Shown piece after piece: positions 1 to 11,474 of a stretch of DNA of 57,500 nt. Under the pieces are notes generated by a model. The model was not told the origin of the DNA. It worked only from the letters and a program-made list of their open reading frames with translations, and did not search any database. Each line of letters begins with the position of its first letter. Within the stretch, counting starts at the first letter, position 1. Source of the stretch: Paulinella micropora. Taxonomy: Eukaryota; Cercozoa; Imbricatea; Euglyphida; Paulinellidae. Position numbers and translations under genes: made by a program. The stretch is from assembly GCA_019918135.1 (NCBI GenBank), contig WBZZ01003596.1:95001-152500 (forward strand), given 5' to 3'.

Positions 1-174
1 CATGCATACTATCCAAACTCTGTTTTGCGATATAGAGAAATGATCCTCTACGACAATGTTTCAATAAATATATATATACAGGAACAAAAAGGCAATTCTT
101 ACCCGGCCGGGACGTCAAGGACAAAAAGGCAATAGTTCGTTCAGGACTAACGTAGATTTTTAACAATTATATAC

Positions 175-209
<35 letters not shown>

Positions 210-600
210 ACATGCATTCTATCCCGAATCTGTTCTGCGATATAGAGAAATAATGTTCTACGACAATGGGTCAATAAATTTATACATATATTCATACATT
301 TAATACATACACGCATACAATACATGCATACTATCCAAACTTTGGTCTGCGGTATCGAGAGTTGATTCTGTATGATAATTGGTACATACATAAACAAGCA
401 TGTCACCATATTAATCCATTCATTCATCTATCAATACATCCATACATCTATACATACTATCTGCACTCTGGTCTGCAATATTGAGAGATGATTTTATATG
501 GCAACAGGTACATGCATACAACCATATCAATCCATACATGCATATACACATACAAAGTCTATGCGGAATCATGTCTTCGATATCGAGAAATGATTCTGTA
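1..600. repeat. Degenerate satellite, about five units
   Basis: Five diverged units start near 1, 208, 322, 440 and 550. Each holds a core that reads roughly CTGCGATATCGAGAAATGAT followed by a CTGTATGACAATGGGTACAT-like tail, and AT- or TACA-type simple repeat separates the units. Spacing is irregular, about 110-200 bp. I see no credible gene; the short open frames here come from the repeat. Confidence 0.7.
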
Positions 601-640
601 TTAGAATGGGTACATACATATATAACATGAAGATACCGGT

Positions 641-949
641 ACATACATGCATGCATGCACATACATGCATGCATGCATGCATACAATACATACATACATA
701 CATACATACATACATGTGTATATATATACGTACATACATATGTACATATATACATACATACATAGGTACTCAGCCTACCCAGAGTACTTGGTCAAGTTCA
801 AAAGGTATGTATGTATGTATGTATGTATGTATGTATGTATATATGTACATATGTATGTACGTATATATATACACATGTATGTATGTATGTATGTATGTAT
901 GTATTGTATGCATGCATGCATGCATGTATGTGCATGCATGCATGTATGT
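641..949. repeat. Long inverted repeat built of TACA/TGCA microsatellite
   Basis: The left arm (about 641-764) and right arm (about 826-949) are reverse complements over roughly 124 bp with essentially no mismatch. The match includes the irregular interior where TACA, TGCA and TATA blocks alternate. The 61-bp spacer (765-825) is non-repetitive. Such an arrangement can extrude as a cruciform or arise by fold-back synthesis. Confidence 0.85.
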
Positions 950-1260
950 ATGTATACGTACAATACAGTATATGTCTTTATGTAGGCTTGGTACAAAACC
1001 AAAAGATTTCCTGAGCAGGGTCTCCCAGAAGGCCAAGAACGCATTCTTTGAGATGGTCAAGAAACGGCAATTGTAAGAACAACCAAATATGCATGCAATT
1101 TGAGTCCTGACTCTATGGGAGCAGGTGAAATATTAATACCAGTAAATAGCATAGCGGTCACTTCGTTTATTTACTCCAAGGATTCAGCTCTCATTTATTA
1201 CGAACTCTTCCATTCTATCTCTTCTGCTTCCTACTCACCTGTACGTGGCAAGTTTTTTTA

Positions 1261-1261
<1 letters not shown>

Positions 1262-1299
<38 letters not shown>

Positions 1300-1352
1300 G
1301 TCTGTCTGTCTGTCTATCTGTCTGTCTATCCATCAATCTATCCATCCTATCC

Positions 1353-1390
<38 letters not shown>
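1262..1390. repeat. Compound microsatellite (TATC)n-(TCTG)n-(CAAT)n
   Basis: Successive runs of TATC, TCTG and CAAT units follow each other without a gap. This is low-complexity host DNA; the open frame across it is not a gene. Confidence 0.9.
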
Positions 1391-1391
<1 letters not shown>

Positions 1392-1476
1392 ATAGTGCTT
1401 GTCCTCGGCATGACGCTAAACTGCATCGTGTCTCTGCATGACCTTAAACTGCCAGTGACTACTTTATTATCAGTTA

Positions 1477-1477
<1 letters not shown>

Positions 1478-1526
<49 letters not shown>

Positions 1527-1540
1527 GTTATTATTATTAT
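1478..1540. repeat. (ATT)n microsatellite
   Basis: An almost uninterrupted run of ATT/TTA trinucleotides, about 60 bp long. Confidence 0.9.
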
Positions 1541-2997
1541 TAATTTGTTTTTTGACACTTCATGCTTTCTCTTTTCGTATCGATATCTCTAGCGCTTTCT
1601 CTTCTGCTTCCCACTCAGCTCTATGAGATTAACCCAGCGCTTGTGTAAAATGGGCGTTTGCGTAAAAGTTTGAATGATTTTGTACTCGCTGCAGACTTAC
1701 AAAATACGATCAAGACTGAGAGATAATTGTAGGTTGTGATGGCGGCTCAAACAGCAGTTGCGGGTAAAGCAAACTGCAAAACAACGGTAAGCTAACGATT
1801 AGTTGTTAGCCGAGAGCAAAAAGTTGTAGGTGGAATGCTTTGAGCGGCAGTAGAAAATCAGTCCGAGCCTCTGTGAAGCAATTTGAGGCGCGGCTTTTGT
1901 CGGAGTTACCGCAGCTTTTGTCGGAGTTAACGCAGCCAAGTCCTGTGGCCCCCTGTGCTGCGCCTGTCCCTGCTTCCGGAGTGCAGGCACGGGGTGCTGC
2001 GGCAAGGCCCGTGAGTCTCCGTCGCCGGGTTCTATACTCATTGTGCACTGCCTCCTGCTGATCCGGGCCTGCGGACGGTGCTGACCGTTGCGGCCTCGCG
2101 CTGACTCCGTGACATGCTTCCCTCTTGTTCCCGATTCACACCGGCTTTACTGATATGTAATTTTATTATTTTATTTATTTTCAAGAACAGTTATTTAATA
2201 ACGGAGGTTTACCAGACCACGAGTGACTGTGCTCACCCCTTTGCAATGGGTTAAGTAGGTTTGAGTTTGTTTGTTTTCGTTTGCAGTAAAGGTAAGCTTA
2301 GAGCTTGGGTAAAGGACAGGGTAAGTGTGGGATTTTGGGTGCGACGAGGTCACAAGTTTTTGAGTGCGAGGTCACAAGTTGGGAGAGGGGAATTGGTTTT
2401 GGTTGTATGGTATTGTAACGGATGGGGGTTGGGTGAAGTGGAAGGGAAGAGAGAGCAGGTCAGTGCGGTCGGAAAAACTTTTATGGTTGATCCGATGATC
2501 AGGGACAAAAAGGTGATTGTAAGAGTTCAGGTCGTTTTTTGCCGTACACCCACAGCGTGAAAATACAGGTATTAATAAAAATTGGAAAAAACTTGAAAAA
2601 CTTGAAGAACTTGAAAACAAACTTGAAAATAAACTTGAAAATTGGAGGTAAGGTGCAGGAAAATGAGGACTATTCTGCAGGATATTAATATGAATAACAA
2701 GTAAACGTGTAACTAACTTAGTAAAATTCTAATGAATTGGTACCGATTGTATTATATTTCATGGAATGTATTAGTTCCTCAGTGAGCCGGTTAGTTAGTT
2801 CCCCTGTTTGAGACCGGGGGCCTGCAGGGCAGTTGAGGGTCGATCGGGGACACTGAAGGTTGACTAATCAGTGTCGACCACTGATCGCGTTACCATGAGT
2901 CAGTGAGTCAGTGGCTTGTGGAAAGATTGTCCGTAGGTATGCCCACTGCTCAGCATAGATCAGTTTACTCCGTAGTTCCATCCGGGCAGGTGAGCAA
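1541..2997. other. Non-coding host DNA, no supported gene
   Basis: No open frame here has recognisable protein character. The stretch holds a perfect-but-one 21-bp direct duplication (1893-1913 and 1914-1934, starting GCTTTTGTCGG). It also holds a run of CTTGAAAA-type short repeats at about 2590-2645. Confidence 0.5.
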
Positions 2998-3000
2998 CTT

Positions 3001-3104
3001 TGAGCAACTCAGCATGCTCATTTTGAGAGGCCTTTACCTCTCGGAGTCCACCTGTCCTGTGTCTCTAATACAGTAACCCAAGTAAGAGAAGGCAATTTAA
3101 TAAA
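3001..3104 (-). repeat. Left direct repeat of copia element (putative 3' LTR part)
   Basis: This ~105-bp stretch matches 10364-10473, apart from a few substitutions and a 5-6 bp insertion in the right copy. The two copies bracket the minus-strand copia coding region, as LTRs would. Read on the minus strand it ends in TTGCTCA, a CA terminus typical of LTRs. The unit is short for a copia LTR and the matching TG end is not clear, so LTR status is inferred from position. Confidence 0.55.
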
Positions 3105-3713
3105 GTGATTTCTGACAACTACAGATGACACGTCGCAAAACTAAGATAAGCGTAACGGAACTTTCAAAGATTTGAAATATAATGTCTGTCCCTACTTATC
3201 TAGAAATTTCTACTAAGACTGATTAAGTTAATACTGCCACTAGAGTGGCAAAGTATAGTGTCCACTGTATCACTAAATAATTAAGTGGAATTAGTTCTAT
3301 CAGTCATTATGACAAATTAAACTACCCAGGTAACGGTAATTCCGGGTAACGTCGGAAACGAAGTAGGAATAACGGCCGCTCCCCCTTAGTTATTTGTCAT
3401 AACTACGTCACTATCTTCAGTCAACTCTAACATCTAAAAAAAAAAAAAATTCGAGCGCTTCCCGTTAGGGGTATCAAAAGTCCAGAAAAAATATATATAT
3501 AAAGGTGATAGAAATATAGGAAAGATCAAAGAAAAAGGTAAAATTATGTTTTTTTGCATAAAAATGAAGCTCCAAAGTGTCCAGGGTCCCCGTCCACCGG
3601 AAAAGTCTGGTCGGGGTGGCAGGGCGCCACCCGAGTCCGCCTGGGCTGCGAAAATCCCGCCGCCAGCGGCCACGATCCCACGATCCGATCGCCACGCGCG
3701 TCCAGATCAACAC
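3105..3713. other. Copia 3' non-coding region
   Basis: DNA between the putative 3' LTR and the end of the RNase H frame. It contains a short poly-A run near 3436 and a GC-rich patch at 3580-3720. Several overlapping open frames exist on both strands, but none has recognisable protein features. Confidence 0.4.
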
Positions 3714-6700
3714 CTATAGGAGAGGACACACTCGCACAAGAGAAAACACAAAGAAAAACAAAACACAAAACATCGGTGAAACACCCATAATCATTCCGGG
3801 TATTCCGGAATGATAACCGTGAATTTGTTCAATAGATAATAAGAACTGATCACGAGGCAACGGTTTGGTGAGCAAATCACCGATTTGTTTCTTAGTACTG
3901 ACTTTAATAAACTTAATCTCACCATCTCTCTGTGAATGATGTATGAAATGTAGTTCGAGAGGTAAATGTTTGGTGCGTGGTCCGGATAATCCCCGTTCAG
4001 CTGCGAGAATTGTTTGGGTGTTATCCTCATATAATTCAACTGGACCGTTTTGCGGAATTCCGAGTTCCTGTCTAACATGACCTACAGCTAGACCCTCTCT
4101 AATACATTCAGCTGCTGCAAAGATTTCAGCATCATTCGAACTAAGGGCTATCCTACTCTGTCTCTTAGAAAGCCAACCTATAGGGTCCCCCCCCCCCCCC
4201 CCCCCCCCCCCCATAGAATTACGTATCCCGTATGTGACTTTCCGGTTTTAGTGCAAACCTTATGGGCCGCATCAGGCCACAACGTGACTTTTGGGTAGGA
4301 TTGACCCTCTTGCGAGGATTTAGGCCCGTGAAATGCTAACCCGCGAAATGAGCCGATCAAATACCGCAATATCCTTCCTAACTTGGCATAAGTGACTCTA
4401 TCTAAGGTCTGCATAACACTAGCTGCATTGAGCGCTTGTTCTATATCCGGCCGAGTCATCTTAGCTAAATAAAGAAGACTACCAACTATGCTAGCTATAG
4501 CGAACTTGCGCAACGCCGCATCATCGGACATAGCTAAAGGCAACTTATCTAGTGCAGGGGTGCTTACGGGGCGGGACTTATCATACCCAAACTCCCTTAA
4601 CACCTGTAACTGGTATTTACGCTGATGAAGGACGATTCGTCCCCCTTCCTGTACTATTTCAATCCCTTTGAACTCCCTTGCAACTCCTAGCCTTTTTAGG
4701 GAGAAATGCTTCTCCAAAGCACTTGCAAAATCTTCATACGCCTTTTTGCTAGTCGCCGTAAAGATTAAGTCATCTACATGGAAAATCCCCACTATGGCTT
4801 CTCTTATGGGCTTGTCTTTCTGAACAAACATACAAAGGTCTGAGTCTAAAAGCCTAAAGCCAAGCTCCTCTAACTTCGGAGCTAAGATCTCATACCATCT
4901 ACGGCCTGCCTGCGGCGCGCCATACAAAGCACCATCGATACGCAAAATCATCCCCTCATGCCCCTCTCTGTCTAACCCATCAGGTGCATAGGCAAACACA
5001 GGGTCGTGCATTCGCTCATTAAAGTAGGCATTCTTAAAATCAACGCCATACAGCTTATGGCCATGCCAAGCAGCAAGATTTGCAAGCATGAGCAGCGAGC
5101 GGTGGGCGGCGCAAGGCACAAAGAATTGGTCAGGGTTGTAACTAACACCTGCCTCTAACATATCACCTCTAAGCGCTAATCTAGACTTAACGAACTTACG
5201 TCCTTTCTCATCTAGTTTGACTTTATGTACCCATGTCAGCCTAACTACCTTGCTAACTCTGGCCTCTTGGGCCGTCTTTGGGGACACCCATGTGTAAGTC
5301 TTGAAATCCTTAAGGGACTCCAATTCCTTACGTATGCCCTTAAGCACGTCTTTGGCGGACATGCCCTGCTCAGCTACATCTTTCGGGACACGAACGTTCA
5401 GATAGAACAAAAGTTCATTCTGTTCATTCATGCAACAATCATAAGACAACATGACAGACTCTCTCTCTCCGACAGGCAATACGGACTCTTGTGGGATAAT
5501 GGCGTATATTTTTATTTCGGAGTCTAACATCCTCTCTAATTTGCCCTCAAAATCAACAAAGTGAGAAGGTTTTCTCTGTTTACGCACTTTTAATCTCTCT
5601 GAAGGGTTGCAGGGGTGTCTCACTACCCCTCTACGCTTAACTCTCTCCCACCCCTCTCCGTACTTCTCTCTTGCCCAGTCCTTGCCCCACTCTGCAGCGG
5701 GGGCCTCCACGATCACACCCTCTAGTATTTGAGCTTGTTTGGGCTCTTTCCTCACTGTTGGTTGGTTGGTTGGTGCAGTGGGCTGTGCTGTCTGTCGTCT
5801 CTCTCTCTTTGTGTGGACTATGTTAGCGGCTGATATACTATCGCTCTGCTCCCACGTCCTACCCTTACTAGGCTCTTTGTCTTCGTGATAGGCTCTCCTC
5901 TCATGTTCTGCCTCTGGGTCTGAAGGGTCTGTGCCTACCTGTGACTGTCCTAGCTCTGTCTCATGCGTGTGTGCGGGTGAAGTGGTGGGATGGGGTGTTT
6001 CTGCCTGTGTGATGTCGATGTCCTGTGTAGGTACACTATTTGTCTGGCTGTCGTGTGGTGTGGTGAGTTTGTGATCTAAACTATCATCCCCACCATCCCC
6101 TCCATGCTCCCCCTCAACATCATCGCCATCATCGCCCTCCACAACATGGGTCTGTGCTTGTGTGTGAGTGGGTGTGTGAATCTCGTCATCATCAACATCA
6201 CTGTCCTCACTCTCATGGGTTTGTGCTTGTTCGTGAGTGGGTGCGTGTGTCTCGTGAACATCGACATCCCTTTTCTCACTCTCCCCCTCAGAAACCTCAC
6301 CATCCCACTCGACTCGTCTAGGGGGGTGTGCCTCCTTTCCAACCACGTAGGGGTTGAAACGGGCGTTTCTGACTCCGGCTATGACCTTCCTACCGCCCCA
6401 AACACGGTATAACTCTCTGAATAAATCATACCCTAGCAACATAACCCTCTTTCCCCGGAACTCACCCTTCCTACCCTTACCGGTGTACATGACTCCCATG
6501 CTGCCTACCGGTCTCAGCTGAGTGACTATGGGCTTCCGGCCGAGCAACTGCTCGTATGGCGACAAACCCTTACGCAGCCCACTAGTGGCCGGTAAAATGT
6601 TGTGTATCGTAGTGGCGGCGTGCTCCATTTCGGCCCAAAAGGTTAGAGGCAGCTCTGCATGATGCCTCATTGCCCTTGCGGCCCCGGCGGTTATATCGTT

Positions 6701-7261
6701 TGCCTTTTCAGCTATGGGGTTACCATCTTTATCCCCAGTGGCTGACGTCTTCCAGATGAACTGGATAGGCTTCCACCACTCTATAACTTCTGTTGCTACA
6801 TCGAATTCCTGATCACATCTCACCTCTCTCACCTTATTTCCTGTCTGTCTCTCATAGAACGCTATCGCTTGCTTAAAGCAATCTACCCACTCATTCTTAT
6901 GAGCTAAGTAATAGTCCTTAATAAAGAGTGAGTAATCGTCAGTAACGCAAAATTTATAATACTTCCTGTGTAAAGAACGAGTAGCCCATGGACCCTCTGT
7001 GTCCATGTGCAAAACTAGCCCAGGCTTGTCTGCCCTCTCTATCCTATTAACTTTAAATCTAGCTAACACTTTTGCCTTGCCTATCATGCAAGACACGCAA
7101 AAAGCTACCTTGCTCTCATCTCCCACTAACTTTATGCCTAATGCATTTGCTAAAGCTTTCATCTTCTTTATATTATAGTGTCCACAGCAATAGTGAAACA
7201 ACTCTATATCTACCTTCCTAATCTTACCAGGCTTGCGGGGATAGGAAGCATATAGCGTCAC
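3714..7261 (-). pseudogene. Copia pol: integrase, reverse transcriptase, RNase H
   Basis: The long frame (4178-7261, 1027 codons) starts with a gag-pre-integrase zinc motif (H23, H28, C55, C58). A DDE integrase core follows, with Asp in LHMDTEGP, Asp in RCDQEFDV and Glu in IAEKANDI. After a variable acidic and Ser/Thr-rich linker comes a Ty1/copia reverse transcriptase with the landmarks VDFKNAYFNERM, ALYGAPQAGRRWYE and catalytic FHVDD (residues about 827-831; copia elements usually have YVDD). RNase H begins at LWPDAAHK and is then broken by the C26 run at 4187-4212. It resumes in another frame in 3714-4214 with SKRQSRIALSSNDAE and LYEDNTQTI. The gene belongs to the minus-strand retrotransposon and is non-functional as read. 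A copia family assignment is secure from gene order (integrase before RT). Confidence 0.93.
4187..4212. repeat. C26 homopolymer inside copia RNase H
   Basis: Twenty-six consecutive C on the plus strand, read as G on the coding strand. It lies where related copia RNase H domains have only a short Gly stretch between the TGYV-like and W-SKRQ motifs. It shifts the frame between the two pol pieces. Confidence 0.9.
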
Positions 7262-7326
7262 TTCCCCCGTTTTGCCCTCGTTCTGTCTAATCTCTCCTCT
7301 CTCCTTTTTGGGGCTTCCCTCCCCTC

Positions 7327-7767
7327 CTACCCCCTCTTTTCTCTCTTTTCTCTCGCCACCGGTTCGTAACGCGTATTGATGTCCAGAGGACTATCAAACT
7401 CGTCATCCCACCTGTACAAGAGAGTGGACATAAGTCTTCCCCTCACTAACACACTACTCTCATCTACATGTATGGGGTCTTTCAATATGACTAGCTGTCC
7501 ATTCTGGTGGAGGATTGCCCTGTGGTGGACATGGTCCATCCGACCGGTCGACGCAATATTGACAGGTAGCCTGGTGTCGAGCAACATGGGTCTCGACACC
7601 GTTACTGGCTTACCGTGTCCGTCAATGCGAGTGACCCTGGCTATACCCTGTCTATCTATCTGACACTCTCCGTTTCCGGTAACTAAGCTTATGGGAGCAA
7701 CAGACTTGACGTCATGAAGCATTTCCGGATTACAAGCTATGTCCCTAGAGGACCCGCTATCCTGCAC
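7327..7767 (-). pseudogene. Copia aspartic protease segment
   Basis: The 146-codon frame opens with QDSGSSRDIA, which fits the retroviral-type aspartic protease active site D-S/T-G as it occurs in copia polyproteins. It lies between the nucleocapsid region and integrase, as expected for gag-pr-int-RT order. It is separated from the integrase frame by about 65 bp containing a frame break. No independent start is expected, because copia protease is made as part of a polyprotein. Confidence 0.7.
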
Positions 7768-7808
7768 TATTGTGTTCTTCCTATTTCTCCCTTCCTCTCC
7801 GTCTAATA

Positions 7809-8911
7809 CTAATGTGTAATTAGTGGTGGTGGGCTTAGTGGGTGTGGATGATTGAGATGTGGTGGGTGATGTTCGTGGTCCCCCGGTGGTGTGATGGTGG
7901 TGCGGGATGCGTGTGAGATGTACACCCTCTCTATCGCCCTCACCACGTCCGTCAAAAACTCATCTTCCACAAGCTCACCCTCACTTACTCTCTGTACCCT
8001 CCCATCGCTCTCTCTTATGCATGTGGTTGTAAGTTGTTGTGCAATCTGTGCAATGTCTTTGAATGTGATGATGGGAGGTGTTCGTGCTGGTGCTTGGAGT
8101 GTGGGACCTGGTTGTGGTGGCGTTGTTTCCATTCCCACCGCCATTGCCTCTTCCTTGCCCTCCTCGCCTCCTGTAACAGCACTGGGTAGACCAGGTGGTC
8201 TCCCACATTCATTCCGTGTATCCTGGTTTAGGGTTGAGGTGGGGAGTGTGTCTTGTGATGTTGTGCGGTAGTGGACAGATAAGGTAGGCGTGGGTTGTGG
8301 TTGTGGTGTACTGTCTCTCTTGCCACTCCCCTTCACTCCTGCCCTACTGCTCTTCCCTCTCGCCCCACTTTCCCTCTCTCTCTGCAGTCTCTGCTTTATT
8401 ATTGGAATTGTGAGGTGGCATGCGCGTGCAATCTCATTCTCTCCTATCTCTTCAGCTGCAGCTAACAAACCTAGCTCATCCGGGTAATAAGGGGACTTGG
8501 GGGGCGAATTGTGGGGTCGACAGATAAGTCAATCCAAGGAAACTCATCGTCCTGTTCCTTGGCATGATAGCCACAATAACAACCAAAAATCAACCGCTGT
8601 GCATGCGAGGCGTTAATCCCCTTTTGCTCTTTCTCTAAGGAAATGTTGCAGGGTTTGTTTCTGTTGTTTTTCCCTAGGCATTTGGTGGACCTTGGTTGGG
8701 AACGACTATAGCTAGTTACAATCAGAAGGGGTTGATTATGTTTGGGCAGGGGGGTTTTGTTCTCCTCAGACTCTGAGGGAATTGTTGCAGGGGTGGCCCG
8801 TGGTAGCTGACGACTGAAGTCAGGCGAGATGATAGGTTGGGACGAATCCTCAACCCGACTAGCTTTCGCTAAGGGACTCCCTAAGCTAGGACTAGCCTCG
8901 TTCAGAGTCAC
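7809..8911 (-). pseudogene. Copia gag-pol linker region, two frames
   Basis: Two consecutive minus-strand frames (8471-8911 and 7809-8468) lie between the CCHC nucleocapsid and the protease. They are rich in Pro, Ser, Thr and charged residues. The second contains an Arg-rich stretch near KQRLQRERESGARGK and a Pro/His-rich end. No domain is recognised. Position and orientation make them part of the copia polyprotein with frameshifts between pieces. Confidence 0.5.
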
Positions 8912-9323
8912 TCATGGGATCACCCTGAACTTCGCTCGCTCTCCCCCCACCATTGTCGTCAGGGGTTACCTCCCCAGGGTCGTCGGGTTTATCACCCCCC
9001 ATAAAAACGAGCAGCGCATCGCTGTCGCTCTCTTGCCCCCCTCCCTGTTCTTCGTTATCCTCCCTCTCCTCCTCCCTTAAAAGAGCTATGTCTGTTTTCC
9101 CTTTGCCTTTGTTTAGGCCCTTCTTGTTTTTGCCTTTGCCAATGGGAGTTTTCTCTTCTTCTTCCTGCTTATGGGGCTTCTTCTTAAGTTTTGGGCAATA
9201 CTTGAGTGTATGCCCTACCTTCTCGCATGCATAGCAGGTGACTTTTAGCCACCATTCTTTCTTCTTCTTCAACTTACCTTTCTTACCCCCACCCCCTTTT
9301 TCGTCATCCTTATCATCCATCAT
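8892..9323 (-). pseudogene. Copia gag nucleocapsid with CCHC zinc knuckle
   Basis: The 143-codon frame contains CYACEKVGHTLKYC, a CX2CX4HX4C retroviral zinc knuckle, within a very Lys-rich context, followed by an acidic Asp/Gly-rich tail. This is the RNA-binding nucleocapsid part of Gag. It overlaps the next frame by 20 bp in a different phase, so the polyprotein is frameshifted here. Confidence 0.8.
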
Positions 9324-9607
9324 GAGGTTTGTCTCTTGTCCTTTCTGCTTCCTACGTCTCCTATTCTCGTCGTCCTCTCTGCTCTCCTCCCTACGCCCCT
9401 TGCCTTTCTTCCAAATCGCCCACTTATCCCTCCTCTCAACTAGATCGTCATGCTTAGGTCTTAGGTTGGCTGGAAGATTGAAGTAGTTAGCTTCGTACTC
9501 GCTGCCAAAAGCAGGGTGTTTAGCCTTTGTAGCAGTTTACGAGTTAACTCTTCTTCTTCAAACGGATGAGTTCGTAAGCTCTCTACCTCGCTTTTGAAGG
9601 CGAGGTA

Positions 9608-10378
9608 TTAGCTTAACCAGGTGTCTACGTTAGTCCCTGGTTTTGGGTAGATGTGCTCAAACTTCTCCGCGTTGAGATGTTTGTGTACACCTCCCACCGA
9701 ACCAAACTTGGCCCTGATTAACTCTATCGTCTCTATCGGGCCATTAGTTCTTAGGTACTGGACAACAAGGGTGTGTGAAAAGGCAACAGAAAGCACAAGC
9801 TGCAAAGCGCGCATTCTTTCGTAATACTTCTTCTTCTTCTGTATTGCTTTCACTCTTATGGAGTATGCTTTCTTTGACTGTCTTCGCTGTTCTCTCTTCA
9901 ACTTTTTCGCGTGTTTCTCTCTCCACTTCGTCTTCTTCTCCTTATCCATCTTGTCCCAGTCTTTAGGCTTCTCTATTGCAACTCTCGTGCGTGGCCTAAC
10001 TTTGTGGATTAAAGTACTACCCTGTCTTTTCTTCTGTTCTTCTGTCGGTGTGTCTGCCTCTGACTCTGTCTCTGACTCTGTGTCCGGGGTGTCCTCCGAC
10101 TCCGGCTCCTCTGGCAAATCCCTCTCCTCTAGATCCATCGCCTCAGCGTGGTCACAGGGGTACTTAGCCTTTGCTCTTGCGGGGTTGGCGAAGGCTAGCT
10201 TCACACATTCCCCGTGCCAGGCACTAATGCCTTCAGCGTAGTTCTCTAGCTTGTACCTAAAGTCAGAGTAACCTCTATTGTTTCCCTCTAAGATGGGTAT
10301 TGCACTCAACGTCTGCTTCAGTGAGAAGCTGACTCCCTTATCGGCCTCAAGGCTCATAACCTTTGAGCAACTCAGCAT
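9608..10378 (-). pseudogene. Copia gag N-terminal region
   Basis: A 256-codon frame whose ATG lies just inside the right direct repeat. The N-terminal segment includes SAIPILEGNNRGYSDFRYKL, which fits the start of copia Gag proteins (the UBN2-like region, where a Leu-x-Gly-x-N-Y motif is common). The C-terminal part contains DTWL, also usual for Gag. A Lys/Glu-rich insert sits at about residues 95-180. The gag continuation between 9324 and 9607 is out of frame. Confidence 0.7.
10340..10362 (-). promoter_or_regulatory. Possible primer-binding site of the copia element
   Basis: Directly inside the right direct repeat the minus strand reads GGTTATGAGCC, resembling the tRNA-iMet-derived site found in many copia elements, with mismatches. 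It coincides with the start of the gag frame. The assignment rests on position more than on the match. Confidence 0.3.
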
Positions 10379-10473
10379 GCTCGTTTTGAGAGGCCTTTAC
10401 CGACTCCTCTCGGAGTCCACCGGTCCTGTGTCTCTAATACAGTAACCCAAGTAAGGGAAGGCAATTTAATAAA
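10364..10473 (-). repeat. Right direct repeat of copia element (putative 5' LTR part)
   Basis: Copy of 3001-3104, carrying about 5 extra bases (GACTC) near 10401 and a few substitutions. On the minus strand it precedes gag, where the 5' LTR should be, and the strand reads TGTTTTATTAAATTGCC at its outer side. The divergence between the copies indicates an old insertion, or only partial LTRs. Confidence 0.55.
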
Positions 10474-10689
10474 ACATCCACTCCGGCTAAAAGGACTTGT
10501 CCCTTTTGCCACCTTTTGCCACGGCAACTACTAAAAATCTAGTGGCAAATTTCGGTAAGTTTTACATGCTTATTTTGATTATTTATGTTAAAACAGCATA
10601 TCTGAGCAATAAAAATCAATTTTGAATGTTTTTTCAAGTTGCCATAATCACTAGAGCAGCAAAAAGTGGCAAAAAAGTGGCAAATATTT

Positions 10690-11036
10690 TTACTGCTTAT
10701 TTGCCACTTATTTGCCACTTTTTGCTAAATTTTTACTGTGATTTCAACTCCTCAAGTTGAATTACATCATAATTTAATAAAAAAAATCAAATTTAAATTG
10801 AATTACATCATACAGCACAATTGTGCGGGTGGCATCAGTGACTTGACAATTAGTGATACTTGCCATTTTTTGCCACTTATTTACCACTTTTTTTGCTAGA
10901 TTTTTACTGTGATTTCAACTCCTCAAGTTGAATTACATCATAAATGAATAAAAAATCAAATTTAAATTGAATTACATCATACAGCACAATTGTGCGGGTG
11001 GCACCAGTGACTTGAAAATTAGTGACACTTGCCACT
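10690..11036. repeat. 171-bp tandem duplication
   Basis: Two head-to-tail copies (about 10698-10868 and 10869-11036) share the block from TTTGCCACTT through ACTGTGATTTCAACTCC to GTGCGGGTGGCA. The ACTGTG landmark recurs at 10735 and 10906, giving a period of 171. Many TTGCCAC motifs occur here and just upstream. No gene is present. Confidence 0.85.
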
Positions 11037-11474
11037 CATAATTGACCGAAACAAAATAAATCCTGCAGCGTTTACTTCCTAATTCATTTAAATAATCAAG
11101 GAAAAGCTAAATTTCATTTAATTTTGAATATTAATAATTGATTTATCATAGTCACTTAACTTTACCGGTGTTACTTACGGATAACAGTTTGAATTGACGC
11201 AAGGACTGTTTAATATACGTATTTGAATTTACGCAAGGACTGTTTAAATTTACGCAAGGACTGATACCAGTTTGAGTTTACGAGTAAACAAAAACGCAGA
11301 GATGTCATTGTTGCTTGGTCAGCAGCCACAGCTTGTATATCACTGCGTATTTGCTCACGCGTTAGCAAGCCAAGAATACTAAAGTTATAGAGAGTATAAT
11401 AGGGATGATGATTTAAAGCAGTTACATACAAATACTAATTGGTTGATAAACAGAAAGTAATAATATCAATAATT
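11037..11474. other. AT-rich non-coding DNA with short repeats
   Basis: No coding potential recognised. The motif ACGCAAGGACTG occurs three times between 11196 and 11263. Confidence 0.5.

Noticed and set aside
167..1076. Overlapping Tyr/Cys/Met/His-rich open frames on both strands
   Set aside because: They are translations of TACA/TGTA microsatellite and inverted-repeat DNA, present in several frames at once.
7891..8487. Plus-strand frames opposite the copia gag-pol linker
   Set aside because: Complement of biased codons in the minus-strand copia polyprotein.
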